Shown piece by piece: positions 1 to 8,981 of a stretch of DNA of 64,000 nucleotides; within the stretch, counting starts at the first letter, position 1, and each line of letters begins with the position of its first letter. The stretch is from the NCBI GenBank assembly GCA_040507225.1, contig JBEVVG010000001.1:1984001-2048000 (forward strand), in the 5' to 3' direction. This DNA is from Thiodiazotropha sp040507225 (GTDB lineage Bacteria; Pseudomonadota; Gammaproteobacteria; Chromatiales; Chromatiaceae). The notes beneath the pieces are model-generated. The model was not told the origin of the DNA. It saw nothing but the letters and a program-made list of their open reading frames with translations, and did no database searches. The position numbers and the translations under genes were made by a program.

Positions 1-425
1 GTACTCGCTGCGGACCGTGTGACCCGGCGCCTTGGGCGCGATCATGATCACATCGAGATCCTCACGCGGAACGACCTGGTTGTAGTGGATGGCAAAGCCG
101 TGGGCGAAGGCCAGTGCGGCGGAGTTCTTGATGTTTGGTTCAATCTGCTCACGGTAGAGCTTGGATTGGAATTCGTCGGGCGCCAGTATCATCACCACGT
201 CGGCCGCCTTCACCGATTCCTCGATGGACATGACGGTGAGACCGGCGTTCTGCGCCTTGATGGCCGAAGGAGAACCCTCACGCAGTCCAACGACGACATT
301 GACTCCGGAATCCTGCAGATTATTGGCATGGGCATGACCCTGGGAACCGTAACCGATGATCGCAACTGTCTTACCCTTGATGATATTGAGGTCACAGTCT
401 TTATCGTAATAAACATTGATTGCCA
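1..425 (-). CDS. ilvC: Ketol-acid reductoisomerase, N-terminal part (cut by window edge)
   Basis: Converts acetolactate or acetohydroxybutyrate to the dihydroxy acid with NADPH and Mg2+, the second common step of valine/isoleucine synthesis. The reading frame begins at 425 (MAINVYYDKDCDLN) and runs off the left edge after about 141 residues. The Rossmann motif GYGSQGHAHANNL, the segment VVVGLREGS and later MIAPKAPGHTVR are characteristic of IlvC. It lies 78 bases downstream of ilvN on the same strand, giving the order ilvB-ilvN-ilvC. Only the NADP-binding half is visible, so the helical catalytic domain cannot be checked. Confidence 0.96.
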
Positions 426-503
426 TGTTGTTTCCTTCGGAAAATTTTATAAATTGTGAATGTTGAATTTTAAATGCTTGATGCAAAATTCATAATTGAA
501 ATG

Positions 504-995
504 TCAGAGCCCGAGTCCCTTCGAACCACGGCCGATGCCTGAGGGTCCGGTACGCACCACTTCGATGATCAACTCTTCATTGACGGCTTCCAGGAAGGCG
601 TTGAGTTTACACGAGGCGCCGGTCAATTCGACGGTATAGCTGGCATCCGTCACGTCGATGATCTTACCGCGAAAAATATCCACCAGGCGTTTGATCTCCT
701 CCCTCTGGGTGCGTTCGGCCCGCAGTTTGATGAGCATCATCTCCCGCTCAATATGCCGCCCCTCGGTCAGGTCGACCAGCTTGACCACGTCGATCAGCTT
801 GTTCAACTGCTTGGTGATCTGTTCGATGATCTCATCGCTGCCGCTGGTGACCAGGGTCAGGCGGGAAAGACTTTGATCCTCGGTCGGCGCCACGGTCAGG
901 GACTCGATGTTGTATCCCCGGGCACTGAACAGATTGGCCACCCGGGCCAGAGCGCCGGATTCGTTCTCCATCAGAATAGATATGATATGCCTCAT
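504..995 (-). CDS. ilvN: Acetolactate synthase small (regulatory) subunit
   Basis: Regulatory subunit of acetohydroxyacid synthase; it raises activity and carries valine feedback inhibition. The 163-residue protein starts MRHIISILMENESGALARV, an ACT domain (about residues 1-75) with the family's NESGALAR segment, and has the usual C-terminal half ending in GRGSKGLGL; the length is typical of the IlvH/IlvN type. The ATG at 995 shares its A with the TGA of ilvB (TGATG), which implies translational coupling. A longer open frame exists upstream but it is only the out-of-frame shadow of ilvB. Confidence 0.96.
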   Translation of the reverse strand: MRHIISILMENESGALARVANLFSARGYNIESLTVAPTEDQSLSRLTLVTSGSDEIIEQITKQLNKLIDVVKLVDLTEGRHIEREMMLIKLRAERTQREEIKRLVDIFRGKIIDVTDASYTVELTGASCKLNAFLEAVNEELIIEVVRTGPSGIGRGSKGLGL

Positions 996-2713
996 CAGAC
1001 CAACTCGCTCCCCGGTGACAGATACATCTCGTGGTGTCCCTTGCCTGCGGCGATCATCGGATAGACGTTTTCCGCCGGATCCACCGCGACGTCCATGAAG
1101 ACCAGACGGTCTTTCAAGGAAAAGGCCTCCTGCATGGCGCCCTCCAGGTCCTTGGGTTTTTCCACCCGCATGCCCACGTGGCCGTAGGATTCGGTGAGCT
1201 TGACGAAATCCGGCGTGACGCTCATGCCGGATTGGGAATAACGACTGTCGTAGAAGAACTCCTGCCACTGACGCACCATACCCATATAACCGTTGTTCAG
1301 GAGGATAATCTTGATCGGCAGGTCGTACTGCAGGCAGGTGGCGAGTTCCTGGATACACATCTGGATACTCGACTCGCCGGTGACCACGGCGACCTCCGCC
1401 TTCGGATGGGCCATCTGTACACCGATCGCGGCGGGTAGTCCGAAACCCATGGTGCCAAGACCCCCGGAGTTGATCCAGCGGCGCGGCTTGTCGAAACGGT
1501 AGAACTGGGCCGCAAACATCTGGTGTTGTCCCACGTCGGAGGTCACGAAGGCATCCCCCTTGGTGACCTTGTGGAGCATTTCCACCGCGTACTGGGGCTT
1601 GATCAGCTTGGACTTCTGATCGTATTTGAGGCAGTTCATCGAACGCCATTTTTCAATCTTTTCCCACCAATGCTTCAGCGCCTGTTTCTTTGGCTGGGCG
1701 GTACCTTCGGTAACCACCTTGAGCATGTCACGCAGAACCTGTTTCACTGAACCCACGATGGGTACGTCGACCCGCACGTTCTTTGAAATCGATGAGGGAT
1801 CGATATCAATGTGGATGATGGTCGCATCCGGACAGAACTGTTTCACGTGTCCGGTGACCCGGTCATCGAAACGCGCGCCCACGGCGATCAGCACATCGGT
1901 TTCGTGCATCGCCATGTTGGCTTCGTAGGTGCCGTGCATGCCGAGCATGCCGAGGAAATTTCTGCCACTGCCAGGATAGGCCCCGAGACCCATGAGAGTC
2001 TGGGTAATGGGAAAACCCAGCGTATCGACCAGATCGGTGAGGGTCTTGGAGGCGTCGTCCAGAACCACCCCGCCTCCGGTGTAGAAGACGGGACGTTCCG
2101 CCTCCATCATGATCTTGACCGCTTTCTTGATCTGCCCCAGGTGTCCCTTCACCACAGGATTGTAGGAACGCATCTTGATCCGGCTGGGATAGTTATAGGG
2201 GATCTTGATCCCCGGGTCGGTCACGTCTTTGGGAATATCCACAACCACCGGCCCCGGTCGACCGGTGGTGGCGATGTAGAAGGCCTTTTTAATGGTCTCC
2301 GCCAGGTCCTCAATGCGCTTCACCAGGAAGTTGTGCTTCACACAGGGGCGGGTGATACCCACCGTATCGACTTCCTGAAAGGCATCGCTGCCGATCACCG
2401 GAGTGGGCACCTGACCGGTGAGCACCACCATCGGGATGGAGTCCATATAGGCGGTGGCGATCCCGGTTACCGCATTAGTGGCACCGGGCCCGGAGGTGAC
2501 CAGCACCACTCCGGGTTTACCGGTGGCGCGGGCATAGCCATCCGCCGCGTGTCCTGCCGCCTGTTCGTGACGCACCAGGATGTGCTTTACCTCTTTCTGC
2601 TTGAACAAAGCGTCATAGATGTGCAGAACGGCCCCACCCGGGTAGCCGAATACATGTTCCACACCTTCATCTTTCAAGCATTGGACGATGATCTCGCCAC
2701 CGCTAAGTTCCAC
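995..2713 (-). CDS. ilvB: Acetolactate synthase large (catalytic) subunit
   Basis: ThDP-dependent enzyme condensing pyruvate with pyruvate or 2-ketobutyrate, the first common step of branched-chain amino-acid synthesis. The 572-residue protein has the N-terminal pyrimidine-binding domain (GYPGGAVLHIYDAL, with catalytic Glu in VRHEQAAGHAADGYAR), the central FAD-binding domain, and the C-terminal diphosphate domain with GLGTMGFGLPAAIG and the later LLNNGYMGMVRQW. The start is GTG at 2713, supported by a GGGAGG ribosome site 7 bases upstream and by the good promoter at 2774-2802. First gene of the ilvBNC operon. Confidence 0.97.
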   Translation of the reverse strand: MELSGGEIIVQCLKDEGVEHVFGYPGGAVLHIYDALFKQKEVKHILVRHEQAAGHAADGYARATGKPGVVLVTSGPGATNAVTGIATAYMDSIPMVVLTGQVPTPVIGSDAFQEVDTVGITRPCVKHNFLVKRIEDLAETIKKAFYIATTGRPGPVVVDIPKDVTDPGIKIPYNYPSRIKMRSYNPVVKGHLGQIKKAVKIMMEAERPVFYTGGGVVLDDASKTLTDLVDTLGFPITQTLMGLGAYPGSGRNFLGMLGMHGTYEANMAMHETDVLIAVGARFDDRVTGHVKQFCPDATIIHIDIDPSSISKNVRVDVPIVGSVKQVLRDMLKVVTEGTAQPKKQALKHWWEKIEKWRSMNCLKYDQKSKLIKPQYAVEMLHKVTKGDAFVTSDVGQHQMFAAQFYRFDKPRRWINSGGLGTMGFGLPAAIGVQMAHPKAEVAVVTGESSIQMCIQELATCLQYDLPIKIILLNNGYMGMVRQWQEFFYDSRYSQSGMSVTPDFVKLTESYGHVGMRVEKPKDLEGAMQEAFSLKDRLVFMDVAVDPAENVYPMIAAGKGHHEMYLSPGSELV

Positions 2714-2773
2714 GTCGAAGCCTCCCGTCGCGCCGATAATCTGAGCAAACGCTGAACAATATCGAAACAGTGC

Positions 2774-2802
2774 AAAATACTAATACAATTCAGGCAGGTC
2801 AA
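2774..2802 (-). promoter_or_regulatory. Sigma-70 promoter of ilvBNC
   Basis: Read on the minus strand, -35 TTGACC (2797-2802), a 17-bp spacer and -10 TATTTT (2774-2779). This would start transcription about 55 bases upstream of the ilvB GTG. I saw no leader peptide rich in branched-chain codons and no attenuator, so regulation is not evident. Confidence 0.6.
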
Positions 2803-2945
2803 GCCCGATCGAGAGCGCAACGACAACCAGAATCCTGAGGGATTGCGCGGGAACAGCGGGATTGGCGCGACATCCGCTTGCGATTCCAACCACTTGCTCC
2901 ATAATTAAGCGAAATCGAATTGCCGCTGGATGCCAGGGAACCGCC

Positions 2946-3386
2946 GTGCCAAAACTCGCCTTAATACTCATTATTATACTCTTCACCGCCTCCACGCAGG
3001 CGGATACCTACCGCTGGGTCAACGAGGACGGGGTGGTGACCTATTCCCAGACCCCGCCACCCGAGGGCCACGCGGAGAAGGTCAAGACCCGCAATACCAC
3101 ATCCAGCGACAGCGCTGAATCCGGGGAGAAACTCAAACAGTTGCAACAGAAACTGGCGGACATGGACGAGGACCGGGCTCTGCAGAAGGCGGAGCGGGAA
3201 GAGCAGGCGAAAGACAAGGCCATGCGGGAAGGCAACTGCCAGGCAGCGCGCCACAATCTCGAACAGCTGACCGCTCTGGGTAACCGGCTCTACAAGGTGG
3301 GCGATGATTACCTGCGGCTCAGCGAAGAGGAGCGGCAGGCCCGTATGCAGGAAGCCCGTGAGCAGATAAAAGAGTACTGCAAATAA
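2946..3386 (+). CDS. DUF4124-domain periplasmic protein
   Basis: Function unknown. The 146-residue product begins with a clear signal peptide (VPKLALILIIILFTASTQA, cleaved before DTYRW). The following segment YRWVNEDGVVTYSQTPPPEG is the typical DUF4124 motif (Tyr-Arg-Trp-x-Asp/Glu ... Gly ... Ser-x-x-Pro-Pro), found in many gammaproteobacterial envelope proteins. The rest is a charged coiled-coil (about residues 50-105) ending in two Cys. I chose GTG at 2946 because it directly precedes the signal peptide and has an AGGGA site upstream; an in-frame start at 2862 would bury the signal sequence. Divergent from ilvB. Confidence 0.85.
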   Translation: MPKLALILIIILFTASTQADTYRWVNEDGVVTYSQTPPPEGHAEKVKTRNTTSSDSAESGEKLKQLQQKLADMDEDRALQKAEREEQAKDKAMREGNCQAARHNLEQLTALGNRLYKVGDDYLRLSEEERQARMQEAREQIKEYCK

Positions 3387-3391
3387 TCCTC

Positions 3392-3736
3392 ATGCCACTG
3401 CTCAACATCACCACCAATCAATCCCTCGAGCCTGAACGGCAGACCGATCGGATTCGTCAGGCCTCCGCCATGGTGGCGAAAATGCTGGGCAAACCCGAGC
3501 GCTACGTCATGATCAACCTGATCGGCAACAGCAACCTGTCATTCGGGGGAAATTTCGAACCCCTGGCCTATCTTGAGTTGAAGAGCATTGGCCTGCCCGC
3601 CGAACGTACCCGGGAGTTTTCTGAGACCCTGTGCGGATTCATGGAGGAAGCCTTCGGCATTCCACCCGAGCGGGTCTATATCGAGTTTTCCGACGCACAA
3701 CGCCATCTCTGGGGATGGAACTCTGGAACCTTCTAG
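3392..3736 (+). CDS. MIF/tautomerase-superfamily protein
   Basis: A 114-residue member of the macrophage migration inhibitory factor fold, with phenylpyruvate/dopachrome-tautomerase-like activity expected. After Met removal the N-terminal residue is Pro (MPLLNITTNQ), the catalytic base of the superfamily. The pattern continues with Lys at about position 33 (MLGKPERYVMINL) and the C-terminal PPERVYIEFSDAQRHLWGWN typical of MIF homologues. It starts 5 bases after the DUF4124 stop, so the two are probably co-transcribed. The physiological substrate in bacteria is not known. The stop codon abuts a repeat-like sequence (see 3736-3755). Confidence 0.9.
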   Translation: MPLLNITTNQSLEPERQTDRIRQASAMVAKMLGKPERYVMINLIGNSNLSFGGNFEPLAYLELKSIGLPAERTREFSETLCGFMEEAFGIPPERVYIEFSDAQRHLWGWNSGTF

Positions 3737-3755
3737 GGCTGTTAAGACTAATTCC
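3736..3755 (+). repeat. Possible solo end of the 29122-29336 repeat family
   Basis: The sequence GGGCTGTTAAGACTAATTCC resembles the terminal repeat GGGCCTGTTAACACTAATCC of the element at 29122, with one missing base and two substitutions. No matching opposite end is visible nearby. Short, so chance is possible. Confidence 0.3.
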
Positions 3756-3972
3756 AATACGCCCCAAACACCTATTGAACACCTCACTCATGGTGCCGAA
3801 GTAATTTTTTTACCGGACGGAGTAAAAAATTCATCACTGAATCCAAGCTCTGCGGCCGTCGCGCACATGAGGAATACCATTCCTACGCGCCCATTCTTCC
3901 CATTGGCGTCAAGGGCTTAGCAATTGCGGGTTATCAATTGGGACATCAAACCCAATCGCAAAGCTTGGTTTA

Positions 3973-3986
3973 TTGATTTTTATCAA
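3973..3986. promoter_or_regulatory. FNR/ANR binding site for cydABX
   Basis: TTGATTTTTATCAA is a perfect match to the FNR consensus TTGAT-N4-ATCAA. Its centre (3979.5) lies about 42 bases before the start point predicted from the -10 element at 4010-4015, the geometry of an FNR-activated class II promoter. This predicts induction of the high-affinity oxidase at low oxygen. Confidence 0.75.
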
Positions 3987-4009
3987 TCACAACAAACACT
4001 TACTGTTCG

Positions 4010-4015
4010 TATTGT
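4010..4015 (+). promoter_or_regulatory. Predicted -10 element of the cydABX promoter
   Basis: TATTGT, placed so that transcription would start near 4022, about 42 bases downstream of the FNR box centre. There is no good -35, as expected of an activator-dependent promoter. The resulting leader before cydA is about 290 bases. Confidence 0.45.
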
Positions 4016-4310
4016 TTTTGCGATGCATCAATGACCCCGCCAGACCCCTGCCTATAGGCTTTCACTGAACGGCATTCATATTCTCTCTCCGCGGACATTT
4101 GAATGCCGCTTCCGCCGGCTGTGTCGGCATCCCGAAACCGATCTGTCACTCGTCCACTCAGGCAGGTCACACACAACCTCGGGAAGCCAGACTCAGCCGG
4201 CACACTCTTCGATCGCTTGCCACCAGAGTTTAACCAGCACATGAGATGGAAGCTGCTTTGGCGCAAAGGTTTTTAGAGCTGAGCCACGTTCATCAACCAG
4301 GAGACTTCGC

Positions 4311-5876
4311 ATGTTGGACCCGACAATGATCGATTTGTCGCGCTGGCAGTTTGCCATCACGGCCCTCTATCATTTCATATTTGTACCCTTAACCCTCGGC
4401 ATGACCTGGATACTGGTCATCATGGAATCGGTCTATGTCATGACCGGAAAGGAAATCTACCGGGACATGACCAAATTCTGGGGCAAGTTGTTCGGTATCA
4501 ACTTCGCCCTGGGTGTCACCACAGGCCTGACCATGGAGTTTCAGTTCGGCACCAACTGGTCCTACTACTCCCACTATGTCGGTGACGTTTTCGGAGCTCC
4601 GCTGGCCATTGAAGGCTTGATGGCGTTCTTTTTGGAATCCACCTTCATCGGCATGTTCTTCCTCGGTTGGGAACGCCTGAGCAAGCGTCAACACCTGCTG
4701 GTGACCTTCCTCACCGCACTCGGCACCAATCTCTCAGCGCTGTGGATCCTGGTCGCCAATGGCTGGATGCAAAACCCGGTCGGCTCCGAGTTCAGCTATG
4801 AAACCATGCGCATGGAGATGACCAGCTTCGTCGACCTTGTACTGAACCCGGTAGCACAGGTCAAGTTCATCCACACCGCAGCTGCGGGCTATGTGACCGG
4901 CTCCATGTTCGTTCTCGGTATCGCGTCCTATTACCTGCTCAAGGGGCGTGACGTGGCTTTCGCAAAACGCTCGATTTCAGTAGCCGCCGGTTTCGGTCTC
5001 GCTTCCATCCTGTCGGTGATCGTACTGGGTGACGAGGCGGGTTACGAACTGGGTGATGTGCAGAAGGCGAAACTCGCCGCGATCGAGGCGGAATGGGAAA
5101 CCCAGGAACCCCCGGCAGGTTTCAACCTGATCGCGTTTTCCGACCAGGAGGCGGAAGAGACGACCGAGGTCGTCAAACTACCCTACCTGCTTGGTTTGAT
5201 CGCAACCCGCTCCACCACGGAAGAAGTCAAAGGTCTGAAGGACATCATGCATGACAACGAGGCGCGCATCCGCTCCGGGATGGTGGCCTACGAGTATCTG
5301 CAACGTCTGCGTAAGGGCGAGGTCACGGAAGGCAACAAGGCGATGTTTGAGGAACATAAGGATGACCTGGGATACGGTCTGCTGCTGAAGGCCTACACCG
5401 ACGATGTGCCAAACGCCACTGACGAGATGGTCGCCCAGGCGGTCAAGGCCAGTATTCCCCAGGTGGCCCCGCTGTTCTGGACCTTCCGCATCATGGTGGC
5501 CTGCGGTTTCACCATGCTGTTCATCCTTGGCGCGGCTTTCTATTACAACGCCCGTCGGGTCATCGAGCAGAAACGCTGGCTGCTGCGCCTGGCGCTGTTT
5601 TCCATTCCTCTGCCCTGGATCGCCTGTGAAACCGGCTGGTTCGTGGCCGAATTCGGGCGTCAGCCCTGGGCTATCGGTGAGGTATTGCCGACCTTCCTGG
5701 CGACCTCTTCGCTCACCCCGGGCGACCTGATCTTCAGTCTCAGCGGTTTCATCGGCTTCTACACCTTTCTGCTGGTGATCGAGGTCTGGCTGATGTTCCA
5801 CTTCGCGCGCAAAGGACCCAGCTCTTTGGGCACCGGACGCTACTATCTGGAAAAGAATGCCGGCGCTACCGCCTGA
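4311..5876 (+). CDS. cydA: Cytochrome bd ubiquinol oxidase subunit I
   Basis: Quinol-oxidising, heme-bearing subunit of the high-affinity bd oxidase in the cytoplasmic membrane; it reduces O2 to water and generates proton motive force without pumping. The 521-residue protein aligns along its length with E. coli CydA: His21 in ALYHFIFVPLTLG (heme ligand, His19 in E. coli), GLTMEFQFGTNW, a long hydrophilic Q-loop (about 240-390) including KLAAIEAEWETQ, and the heme-d region GRQPWAIGEVLPT. It is therefore the long-Q-loop form. The start has an AGGAG site 7 bases upstream. First gene of cydABX. Confidence 0.98.
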   Translation: MLDPTMIDLSRWQFAITALYHFIFVPLTLGMTWILVIMESVYVMTGKEIYRDMTKFWGKLFGINFALGVTTGLTMEFQFGTNWSYYSHYVGDVFGAPLAIEGLMAFFLESTFIGMFFLGWERLSKRQHLLVTFLTALGTNLSALWILVANGWMQNPVGSEFSYETMRMEMTSFVDLVLNPVAQVKFIHTAAAGYVTGSMFVLGIASYYLLKGRDVAFAKRSISVAAGFGLASILSVIVLGDEAGYELGDVQKAKLAAIEAEWETQEPPAGFNLIAFSDQEAEETTEVVKLPYLLGLIATRSTTEEVKGLKDIMHDNEARIRSGMVAYEYLQRLRKGEVTEGNKAMFEEHKDDLGYGLLLKAYTDDVPNATDEMVAQAVKASIPQVAPLFWTFRIMVACGFTMLFILGAAFYYNARRVIEQKRWLLRLALFSIPLPWIACETGWFVAEFGRQPWAIGEVLPTFLATSSLTPGDLIFSLSGFIGFYTFLLVIEVWLMFHFARKGPSSLGTGRYYLEKNAGATA

Positions 5877-5890
5877 AGGAGTGACAACCA

Positions 5891-7030
5891 ATGATTATCG
5901 ATTATGAAATTCTCAAACTGATCTGGTGGGTCTTCGTCGGCGTACTGCTGATCGGCTTCGCCATTACCGACGGCATGGATATGGGGGTCGGCAACCTGCT
6001 CCCCTTCGTCGGCAAGACCGATGACGAACGACGTCTCATGATCAACACCGTAGGTCCCCACTGGGACGGTAACCAGGTGTGGCTGATCACCGCGGGCGGC
6101 GCCATCTTCGCCGCCTGGCCCGCGGTGTATGCCGCCGCCTTCTCCGGCTTTTACGTCGCCATGTTGCTGGTGCTGTTCGCCCTGTTCTTTCGTCCGGTGG
6201 GCTTCGACTACCGCAGTAAACTGGGGGATGCGCGCTGGCGCAACGCCTGGGACTGGGGCCTGTTCGTCGGTGGCGCGGTGCCCTCACTGGTGTTCGGCGT
6301 GGCCTTTGGCAACCTGTTGCTGGGCGTGCCCTTCCATCTGGATGAACTGTTGCGCCCCTACTACACGGGCTCCTTCTTCGCCCTGCTCAACCCCTTCGCC
6401 CTGCTGGCAGGAGTGGTGAGCTTTTCGCTGCTGACCATGCACGGCGGCATCTGGATTCAGATGCGCACCAGCGGCGTGCTCACGGAACGGGTGAAGGGCT
6501 GGATCCTGTGGACCGGTATCGCCTCGATGCTGGCCTTCGCCGCGGCGGGCATCTGGCTGGTGATGGGTATCGACGGGCTAACGATCGTCTCCCAGCCGGC
6601 CCTCGACGCCCTGCCCAACCCGCTTGCCAAAACAGTGGAGGTCATGCCTGGAGCCTGGCTGGCCAACTACGCTGAGTATCCGCTCACCATGATCTTCCCG
6701 GCACTGGGTTTTGCAGGTGTGATTCTCACCATCCTGATGTCCCGGGCCGACCGTCCCGGCTGGGGTTTCGTCACCAGTTCCCTGGCCATCACCGGGGTGA
6801 TCATGACCGCGGGCATCTCACTGTTCCCCTTCGTCATGCCGTCGAGCACCGACCTGGGCAGCAGTCTCACCGTTTGGGACGCGCCGTCCAGCCACCTGAC
6901 CCTGACCGTAATGTTCTGGGCCGTGGTGATCTTTCTCCCCATCGTCATCGGCTACACCATCTGGAACTATCGCAAGATGTGGGGCCGCCTCTCTATTGAA
7001 GAGATGCAGGAGAGAACCTCGGCATACTGA
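5891..7030 (+). CDS. cydB: Cytochrome bd ubiquinol oxidase subunit II
   Basis: Structural partner of CydA in the inner membrane. The 379-residue, strongly hydrophobic protein has the family signatures GFAITDGMDMGVGNLLPF near the N-terminus, NTVGPHWDGNQVWLITAGGA, and FRPVGFDYRSK, with about eight or nine membrane helices. It starts 14 bases after cydA with an AAGGAG ribosome site, so it is in the same transcript. Length matches E. coli CydB (379). Confidence 0.98.
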   Translation: MIIDYEILKLIWWVFVGVLLIGFAITDGMDMGVGNLLPFVGKTDDERRLMINTVGPHWDGNQVWLITAGGAIFAAWPAVYAAAFSGFYVAMLLVLFALFFRPVGFDYRSKLGDARWRNAWDWGLFVGGAVPSLVFGVAFGNLLLGVPFHLDELLRPYYTGSFFALLNPFALLAGVVSFSLLTMHGGIWIQMRTSGVLTERVKGWILWTGIASMLAFAAAGIWLVMGIDGLTIVSQPALDALPNPLAKTVEVMPGAWLANYAEYPLTMIFPALGFAGVILTILMSRADRPGWGFVTSSLAITGVIMTAGISLFPFVMPSSTDLGSSLTVWDAPSSHLTLTVMFWAVVIFLPIVIGYTIWNYRKMWGRLSIEEMQERTSAY

Positions 7031-7065
7031 GTATCAGCGCAACGAATCAATAGGAGAAACGAACT

Positions 7066-7173
7066 ATGTGGTACTTCACTTGGGTACTTGGGGTGCTTCT
7101 CGCACTTGCAATGGGAATTATCAATGTCATGTGGTACGAGGCCGAATATTATGACGACGACCAGGGAGAGTGA
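7066..7173 (+). CDS. cydX: Cytochrome bd oxidase small subunit CydX
   Basis: A 35-residue single-helix protein (MWYFTWVLGVLLALAMGII, then NVMWYEAEYYDDDQGE) that stabilises the hemes of the CydAB complex in the inner membrane. The N-terminal MWYFTWVLG and the conserved Glu after the helix are diagnostic of CydX. A TAGGAG ribosome site lies 9 bases before the ATG, and the gene begins 35 bases after cydB. It is too short for a usual ORF threshold. Confidence 0.95.
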   Translation: MWYFTWVLGVLLALAMGIINVMWYEAEYYDDDQGE

Positions 7174-7286
7174 TCCCTGGATTAAACACCTCTCGATTAA
7201 AAAAAGAGGGGTGAGGGATCGTTAAAATTTAGGCCGGGCCGAGTTGTTTATGTGTCGCGGTCACAACCGTATCACGGAACTTTAAG

Positions 7287-8981
7287 ATGCATAAACAACA
7301 CATACTGGCTGGTATGGCCGGTATCAGGGTCTCCTTGTGGGCCCTGTTACTGGTCTTCTCGAACACTGTTCATCCGAGCGGCGAACCCGCCGCTCATGGC
7401 CTGGATCAGGACATGAACTTCCGCATCGTTACGGATACCACACCAAGTATCCGTGACGACGGGGAATCCACCGCTGATCACAGCAAATTCGAGGCCCTCG
7501 AGGGTCCTTTTGCAAGTGGTCCCGAGGTCACCAAGGCCTGCCTTTCCTGCCATACCGAGGCGGGCCGGCATTTCATGAAGTCGATTCACTGGACCTGGGA
7601 GTACGACAACCCCAAGACCGGCCAGAAGCTCGGCAAGAAAACCCTGATCAACACCTTCTGCACCAATGCCAAAGGCAATGAGGGCATGTGCGCCCAATGC
7701 CATGCGGGTTACGGCTGGAAAGACGATACCTTCGACTTCAGCAATCAGGACAATATCGATTGCCTGGTGTGTCACGACCGTACCGGCACCTATTACAAGA
7801 CACCGAACAGCCTTGGCAACAAGGCCTGTTCAGTGATGTTTGAAGGCAAGCAGCCGATCGACTGGGCCAAGGTCGCCCAGAGCGTTGGCAAGCCGGGACG
7901 CGAAAACTGCGGTTCCTGTCATTTCTACGGCGGCGGCGGCGACGGGGTGAAACATGGCGACCTGGATTCGTCGCTCAAGTTTCCGAACAAGAAACTCGAC
8001 GTACACATGGATGCCGACGGGCTCAACTTCGCCTGTACCACCTGCCATGTCACCAAACAGCACCTGTGGGCGGGCAGCCGTTACGATGTAATGGCTCACG
8101 ACACCGAGGGTCTGGGCCTGCCGGGTGAGCGACGCGATGTGGCCACCTGCGAGTCCTGCCACAGTGAGCATCCTCATGACAACAACAAACTGGTGGGCAT
8201 CAAACTGAACGGTCACGTGGACAAGATTGCCTGCCAGACCTGTCATATCCCGAGCATCGCCCGGGGCGGGGTGGCCACCAAGACGGATTGGGACTGGCGC
8301 ACCGCCGGCAAGACCAAGAACGGGGAAGGTTACAAGGAAAAGAACTATACCCAGGCCAATGGCGAACATCGCGCCACTTATAAGTCGATCAAGGGCAGCT
8401 TCGAATACGGGGAGAACCTGGTGCCCTACTACGACTGGTTCGATGGGCAGATGCTCTACACCACCATCGAGACCCATTTCGACCCCGCCAGTGGTCCGGT
8501 GGAAATCAATGGGTTCAAAGGCTCCCATGACGACGGAACCTCACGGATCTGGCCGTTCAAGCGCATGCACACCGTGCAGCCCTACGACAAGGGCAACAAC
8601 ACCATGGTCTACATGCACCTGTGGGGTGATGACGATGACGCTTATTGGGGCAACTACGATTTCGGCCGCGCCATCAAGGTTGGCATGGAAAAGAATCACA
8701 TCCCCTACAGTGGTGAATACGGGTTCGTGGAAACCTACTCCTTCTGGCCGATCACCCACATGGTGGCCCCCAGCGAGGATGCCCTGAGCTGTGCCGAGTG
8801 TCACAGCCGGGACGGTCGTCTGCAAAGCCTGGAGGGCTTCTACATGCCCGGTCGTGACAACTTCCGCTGGCTCGACATTCTCGGGTATCTCGCCCTCGGC
8901 GGCGCTCTGGTCGGCGTATTACTTCATGGCCTGCTGCGCAAACTCTTCCATAAGAAAAATTCGCAAAGGAGCGCATCATGA
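7287..8981 (+). CDS. Membrane-anchored octaheme c-type cytochrome (tetrathionate reductase family)
   Basis: A 564-residue periplasmic multiheme protein resembling Shewanella OTR, which reduces tetrathionate, nitrite and hydroxylamine in vitro; the true substrate here is unknown. Eight CXXCH motifs are visible, with Cys at 85, 135, 159, 208, 250, 288, 316 and 502. Residues 1-38 hold a signal sequence. Lys145, shortly after the second motif, is a candidate for the lysine ligand of the OTR active-site heme (inference). Unlike a soluble OTR, it has a C-terminal membrane helix (about 530-551) followed by a basic tail. It overlaps the next gene, a cytochrome b, by ATGA, and both sit between cydABX and cydDC. 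Confidence 0.88.
   Translation: MHKQHILAGMAGIRVSLWALLLVFSNTVHPSGEPAAHGLDQDMNFRIVTDTTPSIRDDGESTADHSKFEALEGPFASGPEVTKACLSCHTEAGRHFMKSIHWTWEYDNPKTGQKLGKKTLINTFCTNAKGNEGMCAQCHAGYGWKDDTFDFSNQDNIDCLVCHDRTGTYYKTPNSLGNKACSVMFEGKQPIDWAKVAQSVGKPGRENCGSCHFYGGGGDGVKHGDLDSSLKFPNKKLDVHMDADGLNFACTTCHVTKQHLWAGSRYDVMAHDTEGLGLPGERRDVATCESCHSEHPHDNNKLVGIKLNGHVDKIACQTCHIPSIARGGVATKTDWDWRTAGKTKNGEGYKEKNYTQANGEHRATYKSIKGSFEYGENLVPYYDWFDGQMLYTTIETHFDPASGPVEINGFKGSHDDGTSRIWPFKRMHTVQPYDKGNNTMVYMHLWGDDDDAYWGNYDFGRAIKVGMEKNHIPYSGEYGFVETYSFWPITHMVAPSEDALSCAECHSRDGRLQSLEGFYMPGRDNFRWLDILGYLALGGALVGVLLHGLLRKLFHKKNSQRSAS

Larger units (their letters stand above)
3756..4310. other. Long intergenic region upstream of cydA
   Basis: About 550 bases, AT-richer than the flanks, with no convincing gene. 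It holds an AT hairpin at about 3803-3831 (AATTTTTT...AAAAAATT arms), the FNR box at 3973-3986 and its promoter. The last 290 bases would be an untranslated leader of cydA. A minus-strand open frame at 4000-4266 lacks any protein character and was not called. Confidence 0.6.

Noticed and set aside
4000..4266. 88-codon open frame on the minus strand in the cydA leader
   Set aside because: No ribosome site, no recognisable composition, and it lies over the FNR-driven leader; treated as chance.
7181..7215. Imperfect hairpin after cydX (CACCTCT / AGAGGGGTG)
   Set aside because: Needs a bulge, has an A-rich loop and no T-run; too weak to call a terminator.
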